From positions 1,101,116 through 1,152,770 of the forward strand of contig CAJUJH010000001.1 in the NCBI GenBank assembly GCA_910586855.1: a stretch of 51,655 nt of DNA. Direction: 5' to 3'. Shown piece after piece: positions 35,105-43,707 of this stretch (its first letter is position 1; each line of letters starts with the position of its first letter). Origin of the DNA: Candidatus Gastranaerophilales bacterium (GTDB lineage Bacteria; Cyanobacteriota; Vampirovibrionia; Gastranaerophilales; Gastranaerophilaceae). Position numbers and translations under genes: made by a program. The notes beneath the pieces were generated by a model, which did not search any database, had not been told where the DNA came from, and saw only the letters and a program-made list of their open reading frames with translations.

Positions 35105-35547
35105 CATTATACGGACTTGGAACAAAATCAGCATCAGCTTTAGGTCTTGCTTCAATTGCACTTGAAGCGCATGATATGGGAAAAAGATGTGCAAGAAGAG
35201 GCAAAGCGCAAGCATCTGCCGATAAATTCGTAAGCGACAATATCGGCGCTTCAAAACTAAACACTGAAAGCAGCAAACACAACGAAATTAAAAAATATAT
35301 GGAGCATGCTGACACTACTGATAAATTATCTGAAATCGGCGGCTTTATAGGGGGTTACTTATCCGGAGTGGCTAACTGCCTTAAAAATAATTGTTTTACT
35401 GCCGGTTTTGGAACCATAGGTTTGTTTGCAAAATCAAAAGCAATGCAAACTATTGCCCTAATAGGCATGGGAGCATCAATATTATTTGATACAATTACAA
35501 ACGCAACTAACCTTTTTGAGAGGAAAGATTACCTTGATGATAAATAA
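35101..35547 (+). CDS. Small protein with two hydrophobic segments, unknown function
   Basis: 148 residues. Segments around SASALGLASIALEA and the longer hydrophobic stretches (GGFIGGYLSGVANCL; AGFGTIGLFA; IALIGMGASILFDTI) suggest membrane association. It shares a 4-base overlap with the upstream HEAT-like gene, showing translational coupling and likely interaction. It sits between two paralogous Pro/Gln-rich proteins. Family not recognised. Confidence 0.7.
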   Translation: MTLYGLGTKSASALGLASIALEAHDMGKRCARRGKAQASADKFVSDNIGASKLNTESSKHNEIKKYMEHADTTDKLSEIGGFIGGYLSGVANCLKNNCFTAGFGTIGLFAKSKAMQTIALIGMGASILFDTITNATNLFERKDYLDDK

Positions 35548-35706
35548 TTGTTAAGAAATATGAATTGCTGAAAATCAAGTATAGCTTAATTTTTATAAAT
35601 TAATGTAAAAAATATAGGTTTTTTAAGCAATTAATTATCTTTAGAACACTTAAAGCAATGAAAGCATTGCAGCAAAAAATATTATTTCAAAGGAGATATA
35701 ATAAAG

Positions 35707-36942
35707 ATGATACAACCTCAATACGCTCAGCCTTATTCGCAAGGAACACCAAGTGCAAACGCGGTAAACATCCAAATATTTGAGCCAAAAGCGTATGCAT
35801 CACCCCAACAGGCTATGCAGCCAAATTATACAAATCAATTGTATAATTATCCGCAAGCATCCTTATATGGTGCACCGCAAGGTCAATATACTCCATACCC
35901 TATGACGCCTGCACCAATGTATCAGCCGATGCCTCAATACCCGGGGTATCCAATGCAACAGCCGCAGGCTTATATGCCTTACGCAATGCCGCAATATCCT
36001 GCATATCCGGAACAACAGCAAGTAATGCAAGTTCCATATGAAGCTCCACAAGTTGTATCACCTGAACCGCAGCCAATGCCTGCACCTGTTATTGAACAAC
36101 CGCAAGCACAACAAGCACCAGCGCAACCGCAAGCTCAGCCTGAAGTACAGCCTGCACCTGAACAAGCAGCTGCTCCAGAAGCTCAACAAGTTCAGCCTTC
36201 ACAACCTGAAGTACAACAGCCTGCACAACAGTCGACAGGTATTGATGTAGCAGCACTTGTAAGCGGTTTACAAAGTACAGACCCATTGGTTCAAGAAAAA
36301 ACAATAACTGAAATTGCAAACTACAGCCAAGGTGAACCTGCTCAAGCACAACAGGTTTTAAATGAACAAATTATGACAAACCTTGCAAGCATAGTAAATG
36401 CTGACATTTCACAACTTCAAGGACCAAGTCAGGAGCAAACGGCAATCTTTGAAAAAGCAGCAAGAGGCGAACAATTAACCCCTGAAGAAACTCAGCTTGC
36501 TCAACAGCTTTCACCGCAAACGGCTGCAGCAAAAAATAAAATTATTTCAATGTTTACACTAGCTATGCTTCAAAAGAATCAAAGAGATGAGTTGGATGCA
36601 TATATAGCTTCTCAAGGTGCAAACAATATCAAGCCGCTTCAAATGCAAGACTTAATCGGATTTAATGAAATTCAAAACGCAGTTCAAAATAATTCAAATC
36701 CTGAAGTAAGACTGGCAGGTATTCAAGCAATGTCTTATGTTGCAAGACCGGAAGATGCTCAAACAGTTCAGGCTGTTCTTCAAAATTCATTAAATGACCC
36801 TGAACCGTTGATTCAGCAAGCAGCTCAAGAAACACTTTCAAAATTAGGCACAGCTCCTGCACAAGCTCAACCACAAGCACAAGCTCAGCAGGCTGAAATA
36901 CAACAAATGCCTCAAGCACCTGCACAGCAGCAAGCAGCTTAA
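35707..36942 (+). CDS. Pro/Gln-rich protein with HEAT-like repeats, paralog of 34295
   Basis: 411 residues. An N-terminal region of about 190 residues is Pro/Gln/Tyr/Ala-rich, starting near NAVNIQIFEPKA; it then has helical repeats (LVSGLQSTDPLVQEKTITEIA; PEVRLAGIQAMSYVAR; PEPLIQQAAQETLSKLG) of HEAT type, and a Gln/Ala-rich tail. AAGGAGAT 10-16 bases before the ATG is a strong ribosome site. 159 bases separate it from the previous gene, so it may be separately transcribed, with a terminator following. Gln/Pro-rich domains can phase-separate or bind partners; that is inference. Confidence 0.78.
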   Translation: MIQPQYAQPYSQGTPSANAVNIQIFEPKAYASPQQAMQPNYTNQLYNYPQASLYGAPQGQYTPYPMTPAPMYQPMPQYPGYPMQQPQAYMPYAMPQYPAYPEQQQVMQVPYEAPQVVSPEPQPMPAPVIEQPQAQQAPAQPQAQPEVQPAPEQAAAPEAQQVQPSQPEVQQPAQQSTGIDVAALVSGLQSTDPLVQEKTITEIANYSQGEPAQAQQVLNEQIMTNLASIVNADISQLQGPSQEQTAIFEKAARGEQLTPEETQLAQQLSPQTAAAKNKIISMFTLAMLQKNQRDELDAYIASQGANNIKPLQMQDLIGFNEIQNAVQNNSNPEVRLAGIQAMSYVARPEDAQTVQAVLQNSLNDPEPLIQQAAQETLSKLGTAPAQAQPQAQAQQAEIQQMPQAPAQQQAA

Positions 36943-36965
36943 GAGACAATTAAAATTAATCTCAC

Positions 36966-37000
36966 AAAACCGCCTTTAAGTTTTAAAAGGCGGTTTTTTA
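36966..37000 (+). terminator. Terminator after the Pro/Gln-rich HEAT-like gene
   Basis: AAAACCGCCTTT / AAAGGCGGTTTT with an 8-base loop and further T's. Confidence 0.88.
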
Positions 37001-37017
37001 AATGTTTATTAAGAAAT

Positions 37018-37046
37018 TTGAGCTATTTTAAAAAATAATGTTTAAT
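37018..37046 (+). promoter_or_regulatory. Promoter of the 115-aa/radical SAM operon, leaderless start
   Basis: TTGAGC at 37018-37023, a 17-base spacer, TTTAAT at 37041-37046, then TAATAT and the ATG at 37053. The predicted +1 coincides with the A of the start codon; no Shine-Dalgarno. Confidence 0.65.
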
Positions 37047-37052
37047 TAATAT

Positions 37053-37400
37053 ATGAAAGACAATGATAAAATTAAACAATTTCCAACAAGAAAAATAAAA
37101 ACAGGATTTTTTAACAACAAAAATAAGCTTGCTGAAATAAAGAATTTTCTTGGCTTTGAATATGTAAAACTCAAAAAAGATGTTAATGGTATAAACTTTA
37201 ATAAAAAATCTTTGGAAGATTTTGCACTTAGCCTTAAATATACTATTTCTGTTATGAGAGATACTAATAACGGTATTTTTCTTTATGAATATTTTGTTGA
37301 TGGAGCAAGTATTAACAAATTCTTTGAAAATTATGTTAATGGTACAATTGATGGAACAATAGTACAAATAGAAAAGCATACACCGGACAATTTAGCATGA
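37053..37400 (+). CDS. Hypothetical protein (115 aa) coupled to a radical SAM gene
   Basis: 115 residues, basic at the N-terminus (KQFPTRKIKTGFF), mixed alpha/beta by appearance, with no membrane helix or known motif. Its stop overlaps the radical SAM start by four bases, so the two are translationally coupled. It is not the DUF2344 protein that commonly accompanies this radical SAM family. A tightly coupled partner or regulator is plausible. Confidence 0.7.
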   Translation: MKDNDKIKQFPTRKIKTGFFNNKNKLAEIKNFLGFEYVKLKKDVNGINFNKKSLEDFALSLKYTISVMRDTNNGIFLYEYFVDGASINKFFENYVNGTIDGTIVQIEKHTPDNLA

Positions 37401-39211
37401 CAGATTTAACAGAATTTTTATCAGAATACTCTCACATTCTTTATAACTGCGAAAGACCATCACGATATATCGGCGGCGAATTTTTATCCATTAAAAAAGA
37501 TTTTAATACTGCTGATATAAAGATTTTGCTTGCTTTCCCGGACAAATATGAAATAGGGATAAGCAATTTTGGTCATAAAATTTTATACCATATCGTTAAT
37601 AGCAAAAATAATATGCTTGCAGATAGAATATATGCCCCAGAAAAAGATTTTTGCGAACTTTTAGCTAAATATAATAAGCCATTGTATTCGCTTGATAACA
37701 AAAAACCTATGGCAGATTTTGATTTCATAGGCTTTGCACTTCAATACGAGATGTCATATACAACAATTTTAAAAATGCTTGAAATGGGCAATATTCCAAT
37801 ATTATCAAGCGAAAGAAATTTGCACCATCCTATAATTATTGCAGGGGGTCCTTGTGCCTACAATCCAAATCCTATTTCAAATTTTATAGACCTGTTTTTA
37901 ATAGGAGATGGTGAAGAAGTCACCATAGAAATTACAGAAAAATATAGTGAATTGAAGAAAAAAAATTCAACAAGAGATGAAATTTTAGAAAAATTAAGCG
38001 AAATAGAGGGGGTCTATTCACCCGTTTTCAGCCCCAAAAAAGGTAAAGTAAAAAAAAGAATTTCAAATCTACAATATGAAAATCATCCGACGACATCCCC
38101 AATTCCACATTCTCAAAGTGTTCACGATAGAGCAACTGTTGAAATTAGGCGCGGATGCGGCAGATTATGCCGGTTTTGCCAAAGTGCACACACAAACCTT
38201 CCAATAAGAGAAAGAGCAAAAGATGAAATCATCAGCCTTGCCAAAGAATACATAAAAAATACAGGGTATGACGAATACTCCCTGCTTTCACTATCTTCAA
38301 ACGACCATGGGAAAATTGAAGAAATTATTGAAGAATTAAATGAATATTTTAAAAATACAGATGTCAGCGTTTCGCTCCCAAGCCAAAGGGCAGATAGATT
38401 TTCAACAAAGCTAGGACACTTAATCCATGGAGCAAGAAAAGGTTCTGTCACAATCGCACCGGAGGCAGGAAGCCAAAGAATGCGCGACATTATAAATAAA
38501 AATTTAAATGAAGAACAAATAATTAATGCAACCCTTGCAAGCGTTGAAAACGGTTGGGATAAAATTAAATTTTACTTCATAATAGGGCTTCCTTTTGAAG
38601 AATACTCTGATTTAGATGGAATTATTGAACTGTTAAGCAAAATCAATCAAAAGTGTAAAGAAAAAGGTTTCAGACTCCCCAAAATCACATGTTCTATTGC
38701 AACATTTGTTCCAAAACCTTTTACGCCATTTGCAATATGTTCTCAGAATCTGCCGAATCAGGTTAAAGAAAAAATAGCCTATATGAGAGACAAATTAAAA
38801 AACGGTGCATTAAAAAATGTAAAATTAAACTTCCATAATCCAACAGTCTCTCAGTTTGAAGCATTTTTAACACGAGGAGACGAAAGACTCAATAATTTTA
38901 TTTACACCCTGTATAAAAAAGGCTCATATCTTGATTCATGGGAAGAAAATATAGATTATGATTTATATTACGCAACAGCAGAGGAATGCGGGCTTGACAT
39001 AGATATTGAAACCATAAAAGAGTATTCGTATAAAGATAATCTGCCTTGGGATATTATTGATACAGGAATAAATAAGGAATGGTTTGAAAATGAATTTAAC
39101 AAGGCTAAAGCCATACAAACAACTGTTCCTTGTGAAACAAGATGCTCAAATTGCGGCGTATGCACTAATTTTAAAACCAAAAAGATTTTAGATAAACAAG
39201 AATATAATTAA
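37397..39211 (+). CDS. Radical SAM protein of the TIGR03960-type family
   Basis: 604 residues. An N-terminal B12-binding-like Rossmann region (about 25-185; LLAFPDKYEIGISNFGHKIL, IIAGGPCAYNPNP, LIGDGEE) precedes the radical SAM core, whose cluster motif is C254-GRL-C258-RF-C261 in RRGCGRLCRFCQ. GSVTIAPEAGSQRMR and CSIATFVPKPFTPF are further family-like segments. The C-terminus carries extra cysteines (CETRCSNCGVC), likely a second Fe-S site. In other genomes this family is linked to DUF2344 and ribonuclease G/E genes. The substrate is unknown. Four-base overlap with the upstream gene. Confidence 0.85.
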   Translation: MTDLTEFLSEYSHILYNCERPSRYIGGEFLSIKKDFNTADIKILLAFPDKYEIGISNFGHKILYHIVNSKNNMLADRIYAPEKDFCELLAKYNKPLYSLDNKKPMADFDFIGFALQYEMSYTTILKMLEMGNIPILSSERNLHHPIIIAGGPCAYNPNPISNFIDLFLIGDGEEVTIEITEKYSELKKKNSTRDEILEKLSEIEGVYSPVFSPKKGKVKKRISNLQYENHPTTSPIPHSQSVHDRATVEIRRGCGRLCRFCQSAHTNLPIRERAKDEIISLAKEYIKNTGYDEYSLLSLSSNDHGKIEEIIEELNEYFKNTDVSVSLPSQRADRFSTKLGHLIHGARKGSVTIAPEAGSQRMRDIINKNLNEEQIINATLASVENGWDKIKFYFIIGLPFEEYSDLDGIIELLSKINQKCKEKGFRLPKITCSIATFVPKPFTPFAICSQNLPNQVKEKIAYMRDKLKNGALKNVKLNFHNPTVSQFEAFLTRGDERLNNFIYTLYKKGSYLDSWEENIDYDLYYATAEECGLDIDIETIKEYSYKDNLPWDIIDTGINKEWFENEFNKAKAIQTTVPCETRCSNCGVCTNFKTKKILDKQEYN

Positions 39212-39212
39212 A

Positions 39213-39236
39213 AAACCTCCTTTAAAAAGGAGGTTT
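39213..39236. terminator. Terminator between the radical SAM gene and the TPR gene
   Basis: AAACCTCCTTT / AAAGGAGGTTT in a tight hairpin immediately after the radical SAM stop. Convergent genes flank it. Confidence 0.75.
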
Positions 39237-39263
39237 GATTATTAGACATTTACATTTATTTTA

Positions 39264-40406
39264 TTATCTTAAACCATCAATATATCTTTCAAGAGCTTCA
39301 ATCTTTGTGCCATTTTTAGTTTCGCTCTCGTTCTTTAATACTTTTACAGCTTTTTGTAAATCAGCTTTAGCGCCTTTAGTATCTCTTAAATAAATCTTTG
39401 TATAAGCAAGTGCTTCCCAATATGAAGCTTTTTTTGGATAGGCTTTTACAGCTTTTTCAAAGTTAGCTTTTGCTTCAGTATATTTACCCTCTTTATAGCA
39501 GGCGCTTCCGACAAGATAATATAAAAATTTTCCTTTAGGATATATATTAAGAGCCTTTTCATAACTTGCTCTTGCGTAATTATATTGACCAAGTTCAGTA
39601 AAAATAATTCCCTTTAATATATAAGGAGCAAAATAATCCGGCTTTTTAGTTGTAGCCTGATTTAGAGCATTAATTGCCGCTTGTTTATTCCCAAGATGAT
39701 AATATGCTGCTCCTAAATTAAAATATTCAGTATAAAGAGGCTCCTTGCCTGCTTTTATATTTTTTAAAGAAGCATGCACAAGTGCTGTGCACTCATTGTC
39801 ATTATTACAAATTTTCTGTCTATTATTCACAATTTCCTGGTATTTAGCATCTTTTATAAATTCACCGCTGATAAAATAAGCAGCACCGGCGGTAAGTATA
39901 AATACAAAAATAACAAATGGAACATAAAGACTTGAATTTCTTAGGGTTGTTTTAATAAAATTCTCATCAATATAATCAGATAAATACCCGGGGTTTTCTT
40001 TTATAAGTTTATGATTGAGAACTTTTTGGATAAAATAATCCGAATTTGCAAAAATAGCAGCATAGATATGAATAAATACAGCTAAATAACCAATAGGAAA
40101 ATCAAACTGGTATATGAGTCCTGCTTCAAGTAAAAGAAGCAATAGCCCCTTAAAAATCATTAATTTAAAAATATAATAAAGAGGTCCAAAAATTAGAGCA
40201 AAGAAATTAAATCTTGTAAAAAATTTAAATCTGTCAGAAGAACCGTAGCTTATAATAGGCTGCCCGTAACGCCATGCATGAACATTATTTGCCTTTCCCT
40301 GATAAAAATTATGAAAATAAGCAGTTTGAATCTTTTTAAAAGTAGTTTTCCACCCTTGGCTAACATTTAAAGAATCAATAATTGTATAAATATTTCGATT
40401 ATCCAT
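39264..40406 (-). CDS. Membrane protein with DUF2628-like domain and TPR repeats
   Basis: 380 residues. Residues about 55-135 (FNFFALIFGPLYYIFKLMI, then two more helices) match the DUF2628 pattern of Phe-Phe-x-x-P-hydrophobic segments. One membrane helix (about 170-190) follows, then TPR units (YTEYFNLGAAYYHLGNKQAAINAL; YFAPYILKGIIFTELGQY; GKFLYYLVGSACYKEGKYTEA; ASYWEALAYTKIYL). It probably sits in the inner membrane with TPRs on one side for protein contacts. AAGGA lies about 8 bases before the ATG. It follows the histidine kinase on the same strand by 40 bases. Confidence 0.78.
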   Translation of the reverse strand: MDNRNIYTIIDSLNVSQGWKTTFKKIQTAYFHNFYQGKANNVHAWRYGQPIISYGSSDRFKFFTRFNFFALIFGPLYYIFKLMIFKGLLLLLLEAGLIYQFDFPIGYLAVFIHIYAAIFANSDYFIQKVLNHKLIKENPGYLSDYIDENFIKTTLRNSSLYVPFVIFVFILTAGAAYFISGEFIKDAKYQEIVNNRQKICNNDNECTALVHASLKNIKAGKEPLYTEYFNLGAAYYHLGNKQAAINALNQATTKKPDYFAPYILKGIIFTELGQYNYARASYEKALNIYPKGKFLYYLVGSACYKEGKYTEAKANFEKAVKAYPKKASYWEALAYTKIYLRDTKGAKADLQKAVKVLKNESETKNGTKIEALERYIDGLR

Positions 40407-40446
40407 AATTTCTATCCTTAATTTTCTATTAGAACCCCATGCTGCT

Positions 40447-41736
40447 TTATCTTTTGTTTTTTAATTTTACCACAAAAGTTGAGCCTTGGTGCGGTTGTGA
40501 CACAATATAAACTTTTCCTTTATGTAATTTTGCATATTCTTTAACAATTGCAAGCCCTAAACCCGTTGAAGTTCCGGTTTTTGTATAAATATTATCGATT
40601 TGTGTAAACTTTTTAAATACAAAATTATGATATTTTTTTTCAATACCTATACCAAAATCTTCAACCTCTAATATAAAATATTCCCCGTCATTTTTTGTTC
40701 TAACTAAGATTCTGCCCTTTTGTTTTGAAAATTTGATTGCATTGCCAATAAGATTAAAAAGAATTTGCTGCAGCTTTTGATAATCAGCCGCAATAGGCTC
40801 CATTACAGTGTTATCATAGACAAGTTCAATCTCTTTTGCATTCAAAAGAGGTGTCATAAGATTAACAACCTCATTCACGGCTTGTTTTGGTTCAAATTCC
40901 GAAATATTAAGCTTAACGGCACCGGATTCTATTTTGGAAAAATCCAATAAACTGTTTATAAGCCCCATTAAATGAACACTGGATAGATTAATATCCTTTA
41001 TATATTCATATTGTTTGTCGTTAAGTTTACCAAATACCTGATTCAATAAAACATCCGAAAAACCGATTATGGCATTCAATGGAGTTCTAAGCTCATGCGA
41101 GACATTTGCAAGGAAACTTGTTTTAGCACTATCAGCCTGAACTAATTTTTTGTTCTGCTTTTCAATAGTTTTATATGCATTTTCTTTATCAGCAATTGCC
41201 TCTTGCAGTATAGATAATTGCATCTTAAAGACTTTATTTAACTCAAAATCCTTAATTATATAAGCATAAGTACTTAAATAAAGATTTAAAATAGAAATTT
41301 CATTCTGATTAAAAAGTTGTTTTTTTATAAATACCACAAAACCAAAAAAAGAATTTTTAATTAAAAGCTTTGAAAATAAAAATTCACAACCTAAAAAATT
41401 ATCCTTGCAACTTAAAAAATTAAAAATTTCATCATACTTAGCAGTAAATGTCTTACTCTTTTTTGAATTTAAAAACCTCAAAATATCTAAATGAGCATTT
41501 TCATTAAATATTTCAGCAGTATCGTTAGAATAAGAATTATTTAATTTATAATCAAAAAATAACGCTTTTTTAGAGAGATTAACATCATCTAAAAAATAAA
41601 TTCCTAAAGCTTCACAGGAAACCTCTTTTTTAAGCCCAAAGAGCATTTCAGAATAAAAATCGTTATCATTGGTATCTGAAAAATCAGATTCAAGAACGGT
41701 AGATAAATGGTCTAAAGTTTGATATTTTATACTCAT
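40447..41736 (-). CDS. Soluble sensor histidine kinase
   Basis: 429 residues. Residues 1-170 look like a GAF-type sensor (CEALGIYFLDDVNLS, FFGFVVFIKKQLF); a coiled-coil linker precedes HisKA with the phospho-acceptor His214 in NVSHELRTPLNAIIGFSD, then HATPase_c with the N-box (LFNLIGNAIKFSK), DFGIGIEKKYH and GTSTGLGLAIVKEY. No membrane helix, so it is cytoplasmic. No receiver domain or response regulator is adjacent: the upstream gene is a winged-helix protein without a receiver. The ATG is six bases after TATAAT, so it is probably leaderless. Confidence 0.9.
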   Translation of the reverse strand: MSIKYQTLDHLSTVLESDFSDTNDNDFYSEMLFGLKKEVSCEALGIYFLDDVNLSKKALFFDYKLNNSYSNDTAEIFNENAHLDILRFLNSKKSKTFTAKYDEIFNFLSCKDNFLGCEFLFSKLLIKNSFFGFVVFIKKQLFNQNEISILNLYLSTYAYIIKDFELNKVFKMQLSILQEAIADKENAYKTIEKQNKKLVQADSAKTSFLANVSHELRTPLNAIIGFSDVLLNQVFGKLNDKQYEYIKDINLSSVHLMGLINSLLDFSKIESGAVKLNISEFEPKQAVNEVVNLMTPLLNAKEIELVYDNTVMEPIAADYQKLQQILFNLIGNAIKFSKQKGRILVRTKNDGEYFILEVEDFGIGIEKKYHNFVFKKFTQIDNIYTKTGTSTGLGLAIVKEYAKLHKGKVYIVSQPHQGSTFVVKLKNKR

Positions 41737-41742
41737 TAAAGC

Positions 41743-41772
41743 ATTATAAAATAGATGCGTTAATCATGGCAA
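41743..41772 (-). promoter_or_regulatory. Promoter of the histidine kinase, leaderless start
   Basis: On the minus strand TTGCCA (41772-41767), an 18-base spacer and TATAAT (41748-41743), then GCTTTA and ATG at 41736. No Shine-Dalgarno. Confidence 0.65.
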
Positions 41773-41773
41773 A

Positions 41774-42277
41774 CTAAACTATTAATTTATAGCCGCCTTT
41801 AGTTGCATTTTGAAGCACATCTTCTGAAATTTTCGTTCTTAAATTTTTAATATATTTATAAACATAATCTGTAGGCAGTTCTAAAACCTTTGCTAAATCT
41901 TTAGCATATACAATTTTATCAGTATTTGCTACAAAATAATCTAAAACCATTTGCTCTCTTTGAGTTAAAGGTTTTTTAAACACAAACTGTCTTTTACCGG
42001 TATCAGATACAGAATCCTTTTGCATATTATGCTGCATATCAATAGATTTTTTTGCAACACTTGAAACAGAATTTTTAGCTTTAGAAGTTTCAATTTTTGA
42101 AGAAAAAGTAGAAATACTATCTTTTTTAGTATTAGATAAAACGATATCAATAATATCACGGGTTTGTTTTTCTTCTTTTAGCACCTTACCAAGTCTTTTT
42201 GCATACTCTTCAAGCGTAATTTTCTCCAGTGAGCTTCTCCATTGTTTAATCTCTTCTTTGCTTAAGTATTCACTCAT
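41774..42277 (-). CDS. Winged-helix DNA-binding protein without receiver domain
   Basis: 167 residues. The C-terminal ~65 residues (LTQREQMVLDYFVAN, YAKDLAKVLELPTDYVYKYIKNLRTKI, ATKGGYKLIV) match the OmpR/PhoB effector domain. The N-terminal 100 residues are charged helical and Ser/Lys-rich, not a receiver: no Asp-phosphorylation site is visible. AAAGGGG upstream of the ATG is a normal ribosome site. It lies just before the histidine kinase. It could be a transcription factor controlled by something other than phosphorylation, or by interaction with the kinase. Confidence 0.75.
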   Translation of the reverse strand: MSEYLSKEEIKQWRSSLEKITLEEYAKRLGKVLKEEKQTRDIIDIVLSNTKKDSISTFSSKIETSKAKNSVSSVAKKSIDMQHNMQKDSVSDTGKRQFVFKKPLTQREQMVLDYFVANTDKIVYAKDLAKVLELPTDYVYKYIKNLRTKISEDVLQNATKGGYKLIV

Positions 42278-42417
42278 TGAACTTCCCCTTTAAGATTTTA
42301 TCTCTTCACTTTCTGTCCTTCACTTATTTATTTATACCACAAGACCATGCTGAAAATCTCAAAATATTTCATAACGTAAAATTTTATTTATTTTATTAAG
42401 AACGTATTGACAATTAA

Positions 42418-42451
42418 AAATGAGCCCCCAAATAAAAAGAAGGCTCATTTT
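42418..42451 (-). terminator. Terminator after fba
   Basis: AAATGAGCC / GGCTCATTT with a 15-base loop; on the minus strand it ends in T's. 26 bases after the fba stop. Confidence 0.8.
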
Positions 42452-42476
42452 AGCATTATATAAGTTTAAAACTTAC

Positions 42477-43433
42477 TTAGTCATCTGCATGACCTGCTGT
42501 ACCTAAAACATCTACCATTTTATGTTTAACCATTTCTTTAACAGCAGTTCTGCCGGGACCCATATATTCACGAGGGTCAAATTTTTCAGGATGTTCAACA
42601 AAAAATTCTCTGATAGTTGATGTCATTGCAAGTCTTAAGTCTGTATCAATGTTGATTTTAGCAACACCGTTTTTAGAAGCATAGTTTAGCATATCTTCTG
42701 GAACACCTTGTGCATCAGGAAGATTTCCGCCAAATTTATTACATTTAGCAACAAATTCTTTAGGCACAGAAGATGAACCATGAAGAACGATAGGAAAATC
42801 ATAACCAACAGCTTCATTAACAGCTTTTTTGATTTCAGCAAGTCTTTCAAAATCAAGTTTAGCTTCACCTTTAAATTTATAAGCACCGTGAGAAGTACCA
42901 ATAGCAATAGCTAAAGAATCACATCCTGTTTCTTTAACAAATCTTGCAGCTTCTTCAGGGTCGGTATAAGTTGCATGTTTAGCATCTACTTTAACGTCAT
43001 CTTCAACACCTGCTAATTTACCAAGTTCAGCTTCAACTGAAACGCCTTTAGCATGAGCATATTCAACAACCTGTTTTGTTAAAGCAATATTTTCTTCCAA
43101 TGGAAATCTGCTGCCATCAATCATAACTGAAGAGAAACCGCCGTCAACACAAGCTTTACAAATTTCAAAATCAGCACCGTGGTCTAAGTGAAGTGCAATA
43201 GGAACAGTAGTTGTAGCTAAAGCCGCTTCAACCAGTTTAATTAAATAAGTTTGATTAGCATATTTTCTGGCACCTGCAGAAACCTGCAAAATAATTGGTG
43301 ACCTTGTTTCTTCAGCAGCTTCTGCAATAGCTTGTAGAATTTCCATATTGTTTACATTGTATGCACCAATTGCATATTTACCAGCTAATGCTTTTTTAAA
43401 CATTTCCTGAGTACTTACTAATTTTCTTTCCAT
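42477..43433 (-). CDS. fba: Class II fructose-1,6-bisphosphate aldolase
   Basis: 318 residues, within the class II range. Zn ligands and active site: HLDHGAD near 81-87, VEAELGKLAGVEDD, GTSHGAYKF, and VLHGSSSVP with the following GVAKINIDTDLR (phosphate-binding). It cleaves fructose bisphosphate to two triose phosphates in glycolysis/gluconeogenesis. AGGAG lies upstream of the ATG at 43433. It is divergent from the repeat-protein cluster, with 274 bases between. Monocistronic with its own terminator. Confidence 0.97.
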   Translation of the reverse strand: MERKLVSTQEMFKKALAGKYAIGAYNVNNMEILQAIAEAAEETRSPIILQVSAGARKYANQTYLIKLVEAALATTTVPIALHLDHGADFEICKACVDGGFSSVMIDGSRFPLEENIALTKQVVEYAHAKGVSVEAELGKLAGVEDDVKVDAKHATYTDPEEAARFVKETGCDSLAIAIGTSHGAYKFKGEAKLDFERLAEIKKAVNEAVGYDFPIVLHGSSSVPKEFVAKCNKFGGNLPDAQGVPEDMLNYASKNGVAKINIDTDLRLAMTSTIREFFVEHPEKFDPREYMGPGRTAVKEMVKHKMVDVLGTAGHADD

Positions 43434-43556
43434 AGAATTTAACTCCTAAATTAATGACATATCAAACTAAATGTATAACAAATTTAAATATAAGACAAGA
43501 AATATTTTTAGCCTGAAAATTTCAGCCCAATACATAGTAAAAAATATTAAACAGTT

Positions 43557-43585
43557 TTGTAAATATTTGTAAATAAAATTATAAT
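43557..43585 (+). promoter_or_regulatory. Promoter of the repeat-protein cluster
   Basis: TTGTAA at 43557-43562, a 17-base spacer, TATAAT at 43580-43585. Expected +1 is near 43592, leaving a 116-base leader. The stretch TTGTAAATATTTGTAA is identical to that at 49043. Confidence 0.7.
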
Positions 43586-43707
43586 TTTCCTCAAGATGTG
43601 GAACATTAAAAACGATAAAGAAATTATACAGAGAAGAATGTGGAAATTTCGTAATTCAACCGCATATATTCTAAGGATACTGCATCAATAACGGAAGGGA
43701 CAATAAA

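Noticed and set aside
43592..43707. Riboswitch in the 116-base leader of the repeat-protein cluster
   Set aside because: No aptamer-like conserved structure is visible; only short repeats of ATGTGGA.
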